A DNA stretch of 64,000 nt. Origin: Azospirillum brasilense. Its GTDB lineage: Bacteria > Pseudomonadota > Alphaproteobacteria > Azospirillales > Azospirillaceae. Positions 1-9,478 of this stretch are shown here, in pieces. The translations under genes were made by a program, and so were the position numbers. The notes beneath the pieces are model-generated. The model searched no databases. It saw nothing but the letters and a program-made list of their open reading frames with translations, and was not told the origin of the DNA. The stretch is from assembly GCF_007827795.1 (NCBI RefSeq), contig NZ_VITI01000015.1, forward strand, positions 31,485 to 95,484. The letters are read 5' to 3'. Positions within the stretch are counted from its first letter, which is position 1, and each line of letters begins with the position of its first letter.

Positions 1-515
1 GGCGGCGCCGGTGATCATCGGGACGGTGGCCGAGGCGGGTGTGGTCGTGCTGTACGAGGGCGCGACCGCCCTGGGCACGGTGACCGCTTCGGCGGCGGGT
101 GCGTGGAGCATTACGGCGGCTTCGCTGAGCGACGGCGCACACACGCTGACGGCCACGGTGACCGATGCGGCGGGCAACAGCTCGTCCGCATCCACCGCGT
201 TGGCCGTGACCATCGACACGGGGGCTAACGCTCCTTCCGGCTTGGTGCTCGACGTGGGATCGAACAGCGGGTCCACGGCGGACACGCTGACCAACGTGGC
301 GGCGCCGGTGATTACCGGCAGTGTGGCCGAGGCGGGTGTGGTCGTGCTGTACGAGGGCGCGACCGCCCTGGGCACGGTGACCGCTTCGGCGGCGGGCGCG
401 TGGAGCATCACGGCGGCTTCGCTGAGCGACGGCGCACACACGCTGACGGCCACGGTGACCGATGCGGCGGGCAACAGCTCGACGGCCTCGTCTGCCCTGA
501 CCGTCACGATCGATA
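1..515 (+). repeat. 297-bp tandem repeat (Ig-like module) inside the adhesin
   Basis: The stretch from base 1 recurs from base 298 with only scattered substitutions over about 210 bases. This gives a 297-bp (99-codon) period that encodes the motif VVVLYEGATALGTVTASAAG twice. Because the first copy begins at the window edge, the array probably continues upstream. Near-identity at the DNA level points to recent duplication or gene conversion. Confidence 0.85.
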
Positions 516-3500
516 CCGGAGCACCTTCCGTCGCCATCGCGCTGAGCAGGTCGACCATCGGCGTGGGGGAGACGGCAACCGTCACCTTTACGTTCAGCGA
601 GGCACCGGTCGGCTTCTCCCTTTCGGCCGTGGCCGCACAGAACGGAACGCTGTCGAATCTGTCGGTCCTGCCCGGAAGCGATGGGCTGGTCTATACGGCC
701 ACCCTGACCCCAAGCGTGGAAACGGTCGCTTCCGACAGCCGGGTCACCGTGGCAACGGGGTGGAGTGACACCGCCGGAAACAGTCCGACAGGCACCGTGA
801 GCTCGGTCAGCTATGCCATCGACACTCGGAGTCCGTCCGGAAACAGCACCCCCGTGATCGGCGGCGCGGTGGCCGGACAGGCGACCGACGACACCGCCAG
901 CCGTTACGCCTTCGCCACCATGACCGTTTCCGACAACGAGGCCAGCCAAGCCCAGACGGTCGTGGTGACGATCCGCAATTCGGGCGGCACGGTCGGCGAT
1001 GCCACCGGCGTCTTCACCGCCGCCAGTCTCATCGCCAGCGGCTTTTCCAAGTCGGCCGCCGGTACCTACACCCTGACCGCCAGCTCGGCGGCGGCGGCCC
1101 AGGCCGCCCTGCGGCTGCTCGACTTCCAGCCGGTGGCCAACCGGGCCGCTCCGGGCACCCAGGAGACCACGGCCTTCACCGTGACGGTCACCGACGGGGA
1201 TGGCGCATCGGTGACGAACACCACGACCAGTGTCGATGTCCTGTCGGTCAACGACGCCCCGGTGCTGGCCCAGGCGCTCGGCACCCGCAATGTGGACCAG
1301 GGCCAGGCATTTTCCTACACGGTGCCGGTGGGGACCTTCGCCGACGCCGACGCCGGTGATACCCTCGCCCTGAGCGCGACCAGCGGCGACGGCTCCGCGC
1401 TGCCCGCCTGGCTCAGCTTCGATGCGGCCACCGGGCGCCTGTCCGGCACGCCGGGCAACGCCGACGTCGGCACCCGGACGGTGCGCGTCACCGCAACCGA
1501 TTCCTCCGGCGCGACGGTTTCCGATCTGCTGACCATCCAGGTCGTCAACGTCAACGACGTGCCGCTCGCAGCGGCCGACGCCGGCGGCACCGACCGGCTC
1601 ACCCCGGTCACCGTGGCGGCGTCGAGCGGCGTGCTCGCCAACGACACGGACCCCGACATCGGCGACCATTTGGCCGTCAGCGCGGTGAACGGCGACGCCG
1701 CCAACGTCGGCCGGGCGATTACGCTGTCCGGCGGCGGCCGGCTGACGCTGAACGCCGACGGCGGATACAGCTTCGACCCGACGGGCGGCTACGGCACGCT
1801 GCTGTTCGGCCAGACCCGGCAGGAGACGGTCAGCTACACCGTCACCGACCAGGCCGGCGCGACCGCCACCGCGACGCTGACCATCACCGTGCGGGGCGTC
1901 AACACCGCCCCGGCGGTGCAGGAGGCCAAGCACGTCGCCATCGACCAGAACTCCAGCCGCGTCGGCCTGTCGATCGACAAGCCGGTCGATCCGGAAGGCG
2001 ACCCGCTGACCATCACGGTCACCGGCCTGCCGACGGTCGGGACGCTCCAGCGCTACGACGGCACGGCGCTCGCCGTCGGCGACACGCTGTCGCCGGACCA
2101 GCTCGCCGCGGTGATCTACACGCCGCCCTTCGGCGCCACCGGGGCCGCGGGGTCCTTCAGCTACGCCGTTTCCGACGGGACCAATCTCGTCGGCCGGGCG
2201 GTCACGATCAGCCTGACGCCGGTGCAATGGTTGAGCCTCACCCCATCCAGCCTGTCGATTGCGGAGGGCAACAGCGGCTCCACCAGCCTGACCTACACGA
2301 TCACCCGGCGCGGCGACAGCTCCGGCGCCACCACGGTTAAGTGGCAGGTCGACACGACCGGTCTGAGCGGCAGCCTTGCCGACGCGGCCGACTTCGGCGG
2401 CACGCTGCCCAGCGGCACCGTCACCTTTGCCGCCGGCGAGACCAGCAAGACCATCACCGTTCCGATCAGCGGCGACCGGCAGGTCGAAGGCAATGAGCAA
2501 TTCCGGGTCCTGCTCTTCTCCCCCTCGACCACGGTCACCGACGCCAAGATCACGGTGGAGAACGCGACGGCGACCGGCACCATCCTCAACGACGACCGTG
2601 CCGCATCGATCACCGCGGTGACCGTCCCGGCCGCCGGCCGCTATCTGGCGGCGCGCGGCGACACGCTGGACTTCACCGTCGCCTTCAGCGACGCGGTTAG
2701 CGTCTCCGGCACCGGCGCGCCGCGGCTGGCGCTGACCATCGGGACCCAGACCCGCTACGCCGCCTTCCTGCGCGTGGATGCCGGCAAGCTGGTGTTCCGC
2801 TACGCCGTCGGCGCGGACGATCTGGACAGCGACGGCATCGTGGTTGCCGGGACCATCGACCTGAACGGCGCGCAGATCCGCGACAGCGCCGGCAACGCCG
2901 TCACCAGCCTCGGTTTTGGAAGCGCAGCGCCGGTCACCAGCCATGTGCTGGTCAATGTCCGCGGCGGTCACGCCATCGACGGCTACATCGCCGGCGCCAC
3001 GGTGTTCGCCGACGCCAACGCCAACGGCCAACTCGACGCCGGAGAGGCGTTCGGGACCACCAACGCGGTGGGAAGCTGGTCGATTCCGGGCGGTGCCGGC
3101 CCCATCGTCATGATCGGCGGCACCGACATCTCGACCAACCTTCCCTTCACCGGCGTCTACGAGGCTCCAAGCTCGGCGTCCGTCATCACGCCGCTGACCA
3201 CCATCATCATGGGCATGGCGGGGCTCGCCGGAACGGACAGCGAGATCGCCGCGGCGGCGACCGAGCTGAAGAGCAAGCTCGGCCTCGACGCCGGGCTCGA
3301 CCTGCTCACCTACGACCCCATCGTCGCGGTGACCACGACCGGGGCGGACGCTGCGGCCATCGTGACCGCGCTGAAGACCCAAGCCGCCGCGGCCAGCGTC
3401 GCCAACGTGATCGTCCAGGGCAGCGCCGTGCTCGCCGGGGTGGTGATCGGCGCGCCGCGGGCCAGCGGCGTGATCGGGCGGGCGCTGGTGGGCGCCATCG

Positions 3501-6500
3501 CCGACGCGATCAAGGCCGTCCCGGCCGGCGGCACGATCGACCTCGCCGATCCGGCGGTCCTGGCCGCCATCCTGGCCGCCGCCGGGGCGCGGATCGGGGC
3601 CGTGGACAGCGTGAGGCTGGCCGCGGTGACGGGCGGTGCCGCCAACGTCATCGCCGCGTCGAACGGCGCGGTGATCACCGCCGGCACGACCAACAGCGGT
3701 GGTGTCGACGGGCTGACCCAGATGGCCCAGGCCCAGGTGGTGGCGCAGGGCACGGCGGCGGACGAGCTGCGCAGCGGCACTGCCGCGGGGGACGTGTCGG
3801 GCGCCGTCACCGCCTTCACCGGCACCAACCTCCAGCAGCAGATCAGCGCGGCCCAGGTGGCCGTGGTCGTGCCGTCGCGCCTCGCCATCGCGGCGACCGA
3901 CGCCGACAAGCGCGAGGGAAACAGCGCCACCACCGCCTTCACCTTCACCGTCACCCGCGCCGGCAACACGGGCGGCGCGCTGACGGTGGCTTGGGCAGTC
4001 GCGGCCGGCAACGGAGCGGCAGGCGCCACGCTCGACGCCGCCGATTTCGGCGGGACCCTGCCGTCGGGCACCGTCTCCTTCGCCGACGGCGAAACGACGA
4101 AGACCATCACCATCCTGGTGTCGGGCGACACCGACATCGAGCCGGACGAGACCTTCACCGTCACCCTGTCCAACCCGTCCGTCACGGCGACGGCGATCGA
4201 AACGGCGTCGGCGTCGGGGACCATCCGCAACGAGGACCCGGTCGATCCGGTGCTGACCCTGCCCGGCGCTCAGACGGTGGTGGCGGGAACGGCCGCGGCC
4301 ATCGCCGGCCTGTCGGTGATGGACGGCGACAGCGCCATGGTGACGGTGACCCTGACGCCCGGCAACGGCAGCCTCGGCCTCGCCGGCCCCGCCGCGGTCA
4401 GCACGGCCGGCGACGGCGCCGTGACGGTCAGCGGCAGCGTGGCCGACGTCAACACGACGCTCGCCTCGCTGGTCTTCACCGGGACCGGCGGACAGACGGC
4501 GGGCAGCATCGCGGTGACGGTGGCCGACGGCGACCCTTCGACGCCGGACGCCTCGGGGACGCTCGCCATCGCCATTCAGTCGCCGCCGGCCAACGTGCTG
4601 CCGAGCAGCCCGACCCTGGTCGCCGGCCGCTCGACCGAGGTGCTGGGGCTGGAGATCACGGATGTCGACGGCGGCACGATGACCATCGTGCTGACACCGA
4701 CCAACGGTACCCTCACCCTGCCGCTCTACGGCTCAGCCACGACGAGCGACCTCGGCAACGGCAAGATCCAGCTCACCGGCTCGCTGGAGGACGTGAACCG
4801 CACGCTGCAGCAGCTCGAGTTCACCGCGTCGCGCAACGTCACCAGCGCGTCGATCCGCTTCGAGTCCTCCGACGACCAGCCCCTGACCCCCGATGCCGAC
4901 AGCCTGCTGGTCATCGGCGTGCTGTCCTCGCCGGAGCACAGCGCCCCCGCCACCCTGTCGGTGGTTTCCGGCGTGGCGACGGCGGTGACCGGCCTGTCGG
5001 TCAGCGATTACGACAGCCCGACTCTGCAGGTCACGCTGACCCCGACCAACGGCGCGCTGGCTCTGACGGCGCAGGGCGGGGTGACCCTGACCCAGCCGTC
5101 CGCGGGCGTCTGGCGCCTGATCGGCACCCAGGCCGACATCACGGCCACACTGGCCAGCCTGACCTTCACCGGAACGGCGGGCCAGACCGCCGGAACGATT
5201 GGGGTGACGACCAGCGACCTCGGCACGCTGACGACCGACGCCGAGGCGACCATCGCGGTGACCATTGTCGATCCGGCGACCCTGGTCGCCCCGACGCTCA
5301 CCCTGCCGCAGCCGATCACCCTCGACCAGGGCCTTGCCACGGCGCTGACGGGCATCCAGATCGCCGATCCGGACAGCCAGGCGGTCACGGTGACCCTGAC
5401 CCCGTCCCAGGCGACCCTGGGCGCCACGGCGGCTGGGCAGGCGACCGTGGCGACGGCGGGCGACGGGACGCTGACGATCAGCGGGTCGGTCGCCGACGTG
5501 AACGCGACGCTCGCCGCCCTGCGGATCACCGGCGGCACCGCCGCCACGGCGACGGTCGCGGTGACGGTGAGCGACGGCGTCACCACGCCGGCCACCGGCA
5601 CGCTGACCCTGCCGATGGTCGACGTTACCCCGCCCGGCAGCCCGGCGATCACCACGGTGAGCACCGACTCCGCCGGCACGCTGCCGGTGACGGTCGCCAA
5701 CACCAACCGCAACCGGCTGTTCGTGCGCGGCACGGCGGAAGCCGACAGCCGGGTCGTCCTGTCCGACGGCGGGACGGAGGTGGCGACGGTCACCGCCGAT
5801 GCGCAAGGTGCCTGGGTCGCCGATCTCAGCGCGACGCCGCTCTCGGACGGCACCCACGCCTTCACCGCGCGGGCGACCGACGCGGCGGGCAACGCCGGTC
5901 CGGCGTCCGGCGCCCTGTCGGTGCTCATCGACACCATCGCCCCGACGACGCCGTCGGTGGCCTTCATCGATGCGTCCATCGACCATGCCAAGCAGAGCAG
6001 CGTCGGATTCGTCCTCTCCGGCGGGGAGAACGGGACGACCTACCGCTGGACGCTGTCCTCCTCGGGCGGTGGCGGTCCGCTGACGGGAACGGGAACGCTG
6101 ACCGGGTCGAGCGGCACGGTCGGCGGCATCGACGTGTCCGGCCTGTTCGACGGCACGCTGTCCCTGTCGGTCACGCTGATCGACGCGGCGGGCAACGTTT
6201 CGGCGGCCGGAACGGCGACCGCGGCGAAGGCGGCAGGGGCGGTGGTGGACGGCACCGAGGTCCAGACGCTCTCGTCGCAGGCCAACGGACGGGCCGTCAG
6301 CACCGTGGTGGTCCAGGCACCTGCCAATGGCCGCTCGGAGGACCCCGCCAGCCCGAACGCCGGGCTGGCCGACGTGCCGCTGGTCCGGGAGACGGTGACC
6401 GATCCCTCCACCGGGCAGCCGACGGTGGCGACCACGCTGCAGGTCGGCCTGCCGACAGGAGTCGGCGTGACGGCGAGCGGCCCGGCGGCCCGCGAGGGGG

Positions 6501-7693
6501 CGACCCTGGCGCAGGCCGACCTGATCCAGGCGATCGACGCGCGCACATCGGCAGGGTCGGTGTCGCGGTCCGACCTGTCCAGCGGCGGCGCCCGCTTCCT
6601 GACCACGCTGGCGCAGCAGGCGTCCCTACTGCTGCGCACGCTCGCCTTCACCGCGCCCGCCACGCCGGGGGCGGCGGTCCGGATCACAGGCGCCACGCCG
6701 GGGGGCACCATGCCGACCGCACTGGTCATCGACACGACCGGGGCCGCGGGATCGCTGACCATCCAGCTCGACACCGTGTCGTTCGCCGCCGTCATCGGTT
6801 CGGCGACGTTGACCGGCGGCGAGGGCAACCAAATGGTGTATGGCGACGCCGGCAGCCAATCGATCACCCTCGGCCCCGGCGATGATCTCCTGTCGGGCGG
6901 CGGCGGCAACGACACGGTGGCCAGCACGCTCGGCAACGACACGCTGTATGGCGACGACGGCGACGACCTGATGCACGGCGGCGATGGCGACGACCTGATG
7001 GATGGCGGCGCCGACAACGACACGATGGGTGGTGGGGCCGGCAACGACACGATGGGTGGCGGTGCCGGCAACGACATCCTGATCGGTGAAGGCGGCGCCG
7101 ACGCTCTGTTCGGCGGCGCCGGCAACGACACCCTCTTCGGCGGCGCCGGCGACGACACGCTGTTCGGGGAGGATGGCGATGACATCCTGTCGTTGGGGAC
7201 GGGCAACGACCTGACCGATGGCGGGGCGGGCAACGACACGCTGTACGGCGAGGATGGCAACGACACGCTGTTCGGCGGGGCCGGTGACGACATCCTGTCG
7301 CTGGGGACGGGCAACGACTTGGCCGATGGCGGGGCGGGCAACGACACGCTGTTCGGCGAGGATGGCAACGACACGTTGTTCGGCGGAGCCGGCGACGATG
7401 TGTTGGTCGGTGGGGCGGGGGATGACCTTCTGTTCCTCGACCAGGGGACCGACACGGTGTGGGGTGGGGCCGGAGCGGACGTCTTCGCCCTCGGTGGAGC
7501 GTCCGGTGGATCGATGGTCATGGATTTCACCGCGGGCACCGATCGGCTGGCGCTCTTCGACTCCTCGCTCGATCTCAAAAGCGTGATCGCGTCGGCGAGG
7601 GTCGTGAACGGCAACACCGTCCTCGATCTGCGGCCGGGGGTGAGCGTCACCATCGTCGGACAGACCGGCGACGCCGCCCGCTGGTTCACCTGA
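2..7693 (+). CDS. Giant RTX/Ig-like repeat adhesin, 5' partial
   Basis: The reading frame is open at the left edge, so the true start lies outside the window; 2,560+ residues are seen. It is a low-complexity, Thr/Ala/Gly-rich surface protein built from beta-sandwich repeats. Two near-identical Ig-like repeats come first (residues about 1-170). Cadherin-like segments ending in NDAP/NDVP follow (about 280-640). Two Calx-beta-like domains sit near 750-860 and 1290-1405, each with the DxADFGGTLPSGTV signature. A C-terminal block of GGxGNDxLxGG calcium-binding nonapeptides spans about 2270-2490 and is followed by a short terminal domain typical of type I secretion substrates. The likely role is cell-surface adhesion or biofilm matrix. 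No type I exporter genes lie in the window. Only the 5' truncation and the substrate are uncertain; the class is clear. Confidence 0.9.
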   Translation, partial: AAPVIIGTVAEAGVVVLYEGATALGTVTASAAGAWSITAASLSDGAHTLTATVTDAAGNSSSASTALAVTIDTGANAPSGLVLDVGSNSGSTADTLTNVAAPVITGSVAEAGVVVLYEGATALGTVTASAAGAWSITAASLSDGAHTLTATVTDAAGNSSTASSALTVTIDTGAPSVAIALSRSTIGVGETATVTFTFSEAPVGFSLSAVAAQNGTLSNLSVLPGSDGLVYTATLTPSVETVASDSRVTVATGWSDTAGNSPTGTVSSVSYAIDTRSPSGNSTPVIGGAVAGQATDDTASRYAFATMTVSDNEASQAQTVVVTIRNSGGTVGDATGVFTAASLIASGFSKSAAGTYTLTASSAAAAQAALRLLDFQPVANRAAPGTQETTAFTVTVTDGDGASVTNTTTSVDVLSVNDAPVLAQALGTRNVDQGQAFSYTVPVGTFADADAGDTLALSATSGDGSALPAWLSFDAATGRLSGTPGNADVGTRTVRVTATDSSGATVSDLLTIQVVNVNDVPLAAADAGGTDRLTPVTVAASSGVLANDTDPDIGDHLAVSAVNGDAANVGRAITLSGGGRLTLNADGGYSFDPTGGYGTLLFGQTRQETVSYTVTDQAGATATATLTITVRGVNTAPAVQEAKHVAIDQNSSRVGLSIDKPVDPEGDPLTITVTGLPTVGTLQRYDGTALAVGDTLSPDQLAAVIYTPPFGATGAAGSFSYAVSDGTNLVGRAVTISLTPVQWLSLTPSSLSIAEGNSGSTSLTYTITRRGDSSGATTVKWQVDTTGLSGSLADAADFGGTLPSGTVTFAAGETSKTITVPISGDRQVEGNEQFRVLLFSPSTTVTDAKITVENATATGTILNDDRAASITAVTVPAAGRYLAARGDTLDFTVAFSDAVSVSGTGAPRLALTIGTQTRYAAFLRVDAGKLVFRYAVGADDLDSDGIVVAGTIDLNGAQIRDSAGNAVTSLGFGSAAPVTSHVLVNVRGGHAIDGYIAGATVFADANANGQLDAGEAFGTTNAVGSWSIPGGAGPIVMIGGTDISTNLPFTGVYEAPSSASVITPLTTIIMGMAGLAGTDSEIAAAATELKSKLGLDAGLDLLTYDPIVAVTTTGADAAAIVTALKTQAAAASVANVIVQGSAVLAGVVIGAPRASGVIGRALVGAIADAIKAVPAGGTIDLADPAVLAAILAAAGARIGAVDSVRLAAVTGGAANVIAASNGAVITAGTTNSGGVDGLTQMAQAQVVAQGTAADELRSGTAAGDVSGAVTAFTGTNLQQQISAAQVAVVVPSRLAIAATDADKREGNSATTAFTFTVTRAGNTGGALTVAWAVAAGNGAAGATLDAADFGGTLPSGTVSFADGETTKTITILVSGDTDIEPDETFTVTLSNPSVTATAIETASASGTIRNEDPVDPVLTLPGAQTVVAGTAAAIAGLSVMDGDSAMVTVTLTPGNGSLGLAGPAAVSTAGDGAVTVSGSVADVNTTLASLVFTGTGGQTAGSIAVTVADGDPSTPDASGTLAIAIQSPPANVLPSSPTLVAGRSTEVLGLEITDVDGGTMTIVLTPTNGTLTLPLYGSATTSDLGNGKIQLTGSLEDVNRTLQQLEFTASRNVTSASIRFESSDDQPLTPDADSLLVIGVLSSPEHSAPATLSVVSGVATAVTGLSVSDYDSPTLQVTLTPTNGALALTAQGGVTLTQPSAGVWRLIGTQADITATLASLTFTGTAGQTAGTIGVTTSDLGTLTTDAEATIAVTIVDPATLVAPTLTLPQPITLDQGLATALTGIQIADPDSQAVTVTLTPSQATLGATAAGQATVATAGDGTLTISGSVADVNATLAALRITGGTAATATVAVTVSDGVTTPATGTLTLPMVDVTPPGSPAITTVSTDSAGTLPVTVANTNRNRLFVRGTAEADSRVVLSDGGTEVATVTADAQGAWVADLSATPLSDGTHAFTARATDAAGNAGPASGALSVLIDTIAPTTPSVAFIDASIDHAKQSSVGFVLSGGENGTTYRWTLSSSGGGGPLTGTGTLTGSSGTVGGIDVSGLFDGTLSLSVTLIDAAGNVSAAGTATAAKAAGAVVDGTEVQTLSSQANGRAVSTVVVQAPANGRSEDPASPNAGLADVPLVRETVTDPSTGQPTVATTLQVGLPTGVGVTASGPAAREGATLAQADLIQAIDARTSAGSVSRSDLSSGGARFLTTLAQQASLLLRTLAFTAPATPGAAVRITGATPGGTMPTALVIDTTGAAGSLTIQLDTVSFAAVIGSATLTGGEGNQMVYGDAGSQSITLGPGDDLLSGGGGNDTVASTLGNDTLYGDDGDDLMHGGDGDDLMDGGADNDTMGGGAGNDTMGGGAGNDILIGEGGADALFGGAGNDTLFGGAGDDTLFGEDGDDILSLGTGNDLTDGGAGNDTLYGEDGNDTLFGGAGDDILSLGTGNDLADGGAGNDTLFGEDGNDTLFGGAGDDVLVGGAGDDLLFLDQGTDTVWGGAGADVFALGGASGGSMVMDFTAGTDRLALFDSSLDLKSVIASARVVNGNTVLDLRPGVSVTIVGQTGDAARWFT
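6880..7440 (+). repeat. RTX nonapeptide-encoding repeat tract
   Basis: Iterated 27-base and related units encode GGAGNDTLFGG-like nonapeptides, the calcium-binding beta-roll of RTX proteins. Longer blocks are duplicated too: GDDILSLGTGNDL recurs at about 7180 and 7290, so the tract also carries a higher-order repeat. It lies wholly inside the adhesin gene. Confidence 0.85.
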
Positions 7694-7694
7694 C

Positions 7695-7721
7695 GGGGAG
7701 GGCGTCCGCGCCCCCCCTCCT
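7695..7721 (+). terminator. Possible weak terminator after the adhesin gene
   Basis: A GC-rich hairpin with core GGGCG-TCCG-CGCCC, extended by G-C pairs with one mismatch, sits two bases after the stop codon. No clear T-tract follows, so rho-independent function is uncertain. Confidence 0.25.
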
Positions 7722-7763
7722 TCCGCGCTGTTGGCCGCAGAAACGACGGTGCTATCGTCGGGC

Positions 7764-8597
7764 ATGGCTGCGCGTGTGCTGAGGCTTTTTCCGGGACCGC
7801 CCGAAGAGGTGGCGCTGGCCGGGCTTTATGTGGCCGATGCGCTCCACACCCTGGGCAGTGCATCGGCGCCGTTTGTCTATGCGAGCTTCGTCGGCAGCCT
7901 CGACGGGCGCATCGCGCTGGAGGACGGCGAAGTGAGCCGCCTGCCGGTCGAGATCACCAGCGAGAACGACTTCCGCCTGTTCCTCGAACTTCAGGCCCAG
8001 GCGGATTGCCTCGTCACCCACGGCGGCTATCTGCGCGACCTCGCGGCGGGTCGGCTGGACGACGTGCTGCAGATCGGCACGCGCGCCATGGACCGCGACC
8101 TCGCGCGGTGGAGGCAGGAGAACGGCTTGTCCGCCCAGCCCGCCGTCGTGATCGCCAGCGCCAGCCTCGATTTTCCGATTCCGGAGTCGGTCATCCGGGA
8201 AAAGCAGCGCGTTCTGATCGCGACCGGTCGGCAGGCCCCCCTTGATCGGGTCGATGCGCTGCGCGCGCGAGGCTTCCCGGTGATCCTGGCTGGAGACGGT
8301 GCATCGGTGGAGGGGGCGCCTCTGGTCCGGGAACTCGGCAACCTCGGCTTCCGCAGCGTGTATCTGCTGACCGGTCCCCGAATGCTGTCCACCATGCTGC
8401 GGGACGGGATGCTGTCGCGACTCTATCTCACCATCGCGCACCGCGTGGTGGGAGGGGGGAGCTTTCACACCATGGCGACGGGGCCGCGGTTGGAGGGCGC
8501 CGGCCGTCTGCGTCTGTCCTCGCTGTATTACGACGCCACGGCACCGGATGGCGCGGGTCAATGGTTCGCCCGTTTCGAACCGCTGCGTCCGGCGTGA
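7764..8597 (+). CDS. RibD C-terminal/DHFR-fold pyrimidine reductase-like protein
   Basis: This is a 277-residue protein resembling the RibD reductase domain (dihydrofolate-reductase fold). Visible family features are the N-terminal YASFVGSLDGRIAL strand-turn, the SENDFRLFLELQAQADCLVTHGG region and the late GPRMLSTMLRDGML segment. Such proteins reduce pteridine or pyrimidine precursors with NAD(P)H. RibD-like genes are regular neighbours of H4MPT clusters, so a role in methanopterin or flavin precursor reduction is plausible, including the dihydromethanopterin reductase step; this is inference. I chose ATG 7764; a TTG at 7731 would add 11 residues. It faces the pqqA gene and is not in the riboflavin operon. 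Confidence 0.7.
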   Translation: MAARVLRLFPGPPEEVALAGLYVADALHTLGSASAPFVYASFVGSLDGRIALEDGEVSRLPVEITSENDFRLFLELQAQADCLVTHGGYLRDLAAGRLDDVLQIGTRAMDRDLARWRQENGLSAQPAVVIASASLDFPIPESVIREKQRVLIATGRQAPLDRVDALRARGFPVILAGDGASVEGAPLVRELGNLGFRSVYLLTGPRMLSTMLRDGMLSRLYLTIAHRVVGGGSFHTMATGPRLEGAGRLRLSSLYYDATAPDGAGQWFARFEPLRPA

Positions 8598-8636
8598 GTC
8601 CGGTGCCCGAACTCAAGCCGGTCCTTGATGGGCGGC

Positions 8637-8687
8637 CTTGTTGAAACAAGCGAGCGGGCAGCGGAGACGTGTCTCGCCGCTGCCCGC
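8637..8687. terminator. Two adjacent hairpins between pqqA and the RibD-like gene
   Basis: A 10-bp stem GCGGGCAGCG/CGCTGCCCGC (8654-8687, with an inner GAGAC/GTCTC arm and a two-base bulge) is followed on the minus strand by a second small palindrome, CTTGTT-AACAAG (8637-8650). It lies downstream of both convergent genes and could terminate either transcript. The T-richness of the second palindrome favours the pqqA direction. Confidence 0.45.
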
Positions 8688-8741
8688 AGGAAAGTCGGTG
8701 GTGGGCACGATCAGGCACACGGCTTCGCCGTCACCACGCCA

Positions 8742-8822
8742 TCAGAGTTGGGCGCAGGCGTAGGCGTTGATTTCGGTGCCGACGGCAATCACGCGGATTT
8801 TCGGTTTGCGCCAAGTCTTCAT
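8742..8822 (-). CDS. pqqA: PQQ precursor peptide PqqA
   Basis: A 26-codon gene starts MKTWRKPKIR and continues with the EINAY core followed by ACAQL. The Glu and Tyr spaced by three residues in E-I-N-A-Y are the pair that PqqE cross-links and that become pyrroloquinoline quinone. The W-x-K-P opening is also family-typical. A GGGAG Shine-Dalgarno precedes the ATG by about seven bases. PQQ is the cofactor of XoxF encoded 28 kb away. No pqqB, C, D or E gene is adjacent or elsewhere in the window, so this is an isolated precursor gene; the maturation genes must lie elsewhere. Bases 8823-9109 upstream hold no recognisable gene and presumably carry its promoter. Confidence 0.93.
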   Translation of the reverse strand: MKTWRKPKIRVIAVGTEINAYACAQL

Positions 8823-9109
8823 GATGCGCTCCCTCGGTTCCTGGATGGATGGAAAGGACCATCTGCGGTTTCGGTCCTCTTCAGGAAGCCTACCGGTCCA
8901 ATCCTGGTACGGCCATCCTACGAATGGATAGTGGCACGGAAAATACGTATGGATTTCCTGTGGTCAATGAATGCCGAATTTATTCAGCTCTGATTGTGAT
9001 CGGCCGGTCATTCCCGCGGCGATCTCCGAATGCGTGCTTGAGACCGAATGCTTGATCGCCCCACCATGAGGATGCGCTTCTTCGGACAGACCAGCATGGA
9101 CCCGACCCG

Positions 9110-9451
9110 ATGATGAGGAATGGTGTTCCGGTTGCGTTGATCGCATTCTTGATCGGCTGCGGCACGGCGCAGGCCGAGGACGGCTATCCCACCTACGCCC
9201 GCGTCGATTACGTTCTCGGCTGCATGCTGTCCAATGGCCAGGGGCCGGACGTCGTGCGCAAATGCTCCTGCAGCATCGACGAGATTGCCGCCCATTTCCC
9301 CTACGACAGCTACGTGGCGATGGAGACCGCGCGGGGCATGCAGGAGGCGCCCGGCGAGCGCGCCGCGCTCATGCGCGACGTCGGGTGGATCAAGGATCTG
9401 CTGAACGAATTCCGGCAAGCCCAGGTCGCCGCCGACCTGAAATGCTTCTAA
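9110..9451 (+). CDS. Small secreted cysteine-containing protein, unknown function
   Basis: This 113-residue protein has a clear signal peptide (MMRNGVPVALIAFLIGCGTAQA). The mature part carries YVLGCMLSNGQ, VRKCSCSID and a terminal LKCF, four cysteines suited to disulfides or metal binding in the periplasm. It is convergent with the SoxYZ-like carrier gene, only 27 bases away, inside a block of quinoprotein-accessory genes. I therefore infer a role around the PQQ dehydrogenase, but no function is recognised. A 15-codon reading frame from ATG 9066 ends in TGATG at the start codon and could be a translational leader. The start could equally be the second ATG at 9113. Confidence 0.75.
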   Translation: MMRNGVPVALIAFLIGCGTAQAEDGYPTYARVDYVLGCMLSNGQGPDVVRKCSCSIDEIAAHFPYDSYVAMETARGMQEAPGERAALMRDVGWIKDLLNEFRQAQVAADLKCF

Positions 9452-9478
9452 CCGGCCCGGCGGCGGCGCAGGTGACCT

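Noticed and set aside
3991..6885. Long plus-strand frame (964 codons) inside the adhesin gene, and several long minus-strand frames over the same region
   Set aside because: They are Arg/His/Pro-rich shadows produced by high GC at codon position 3 of the adhesin. No family motifs, no ribosome sites.
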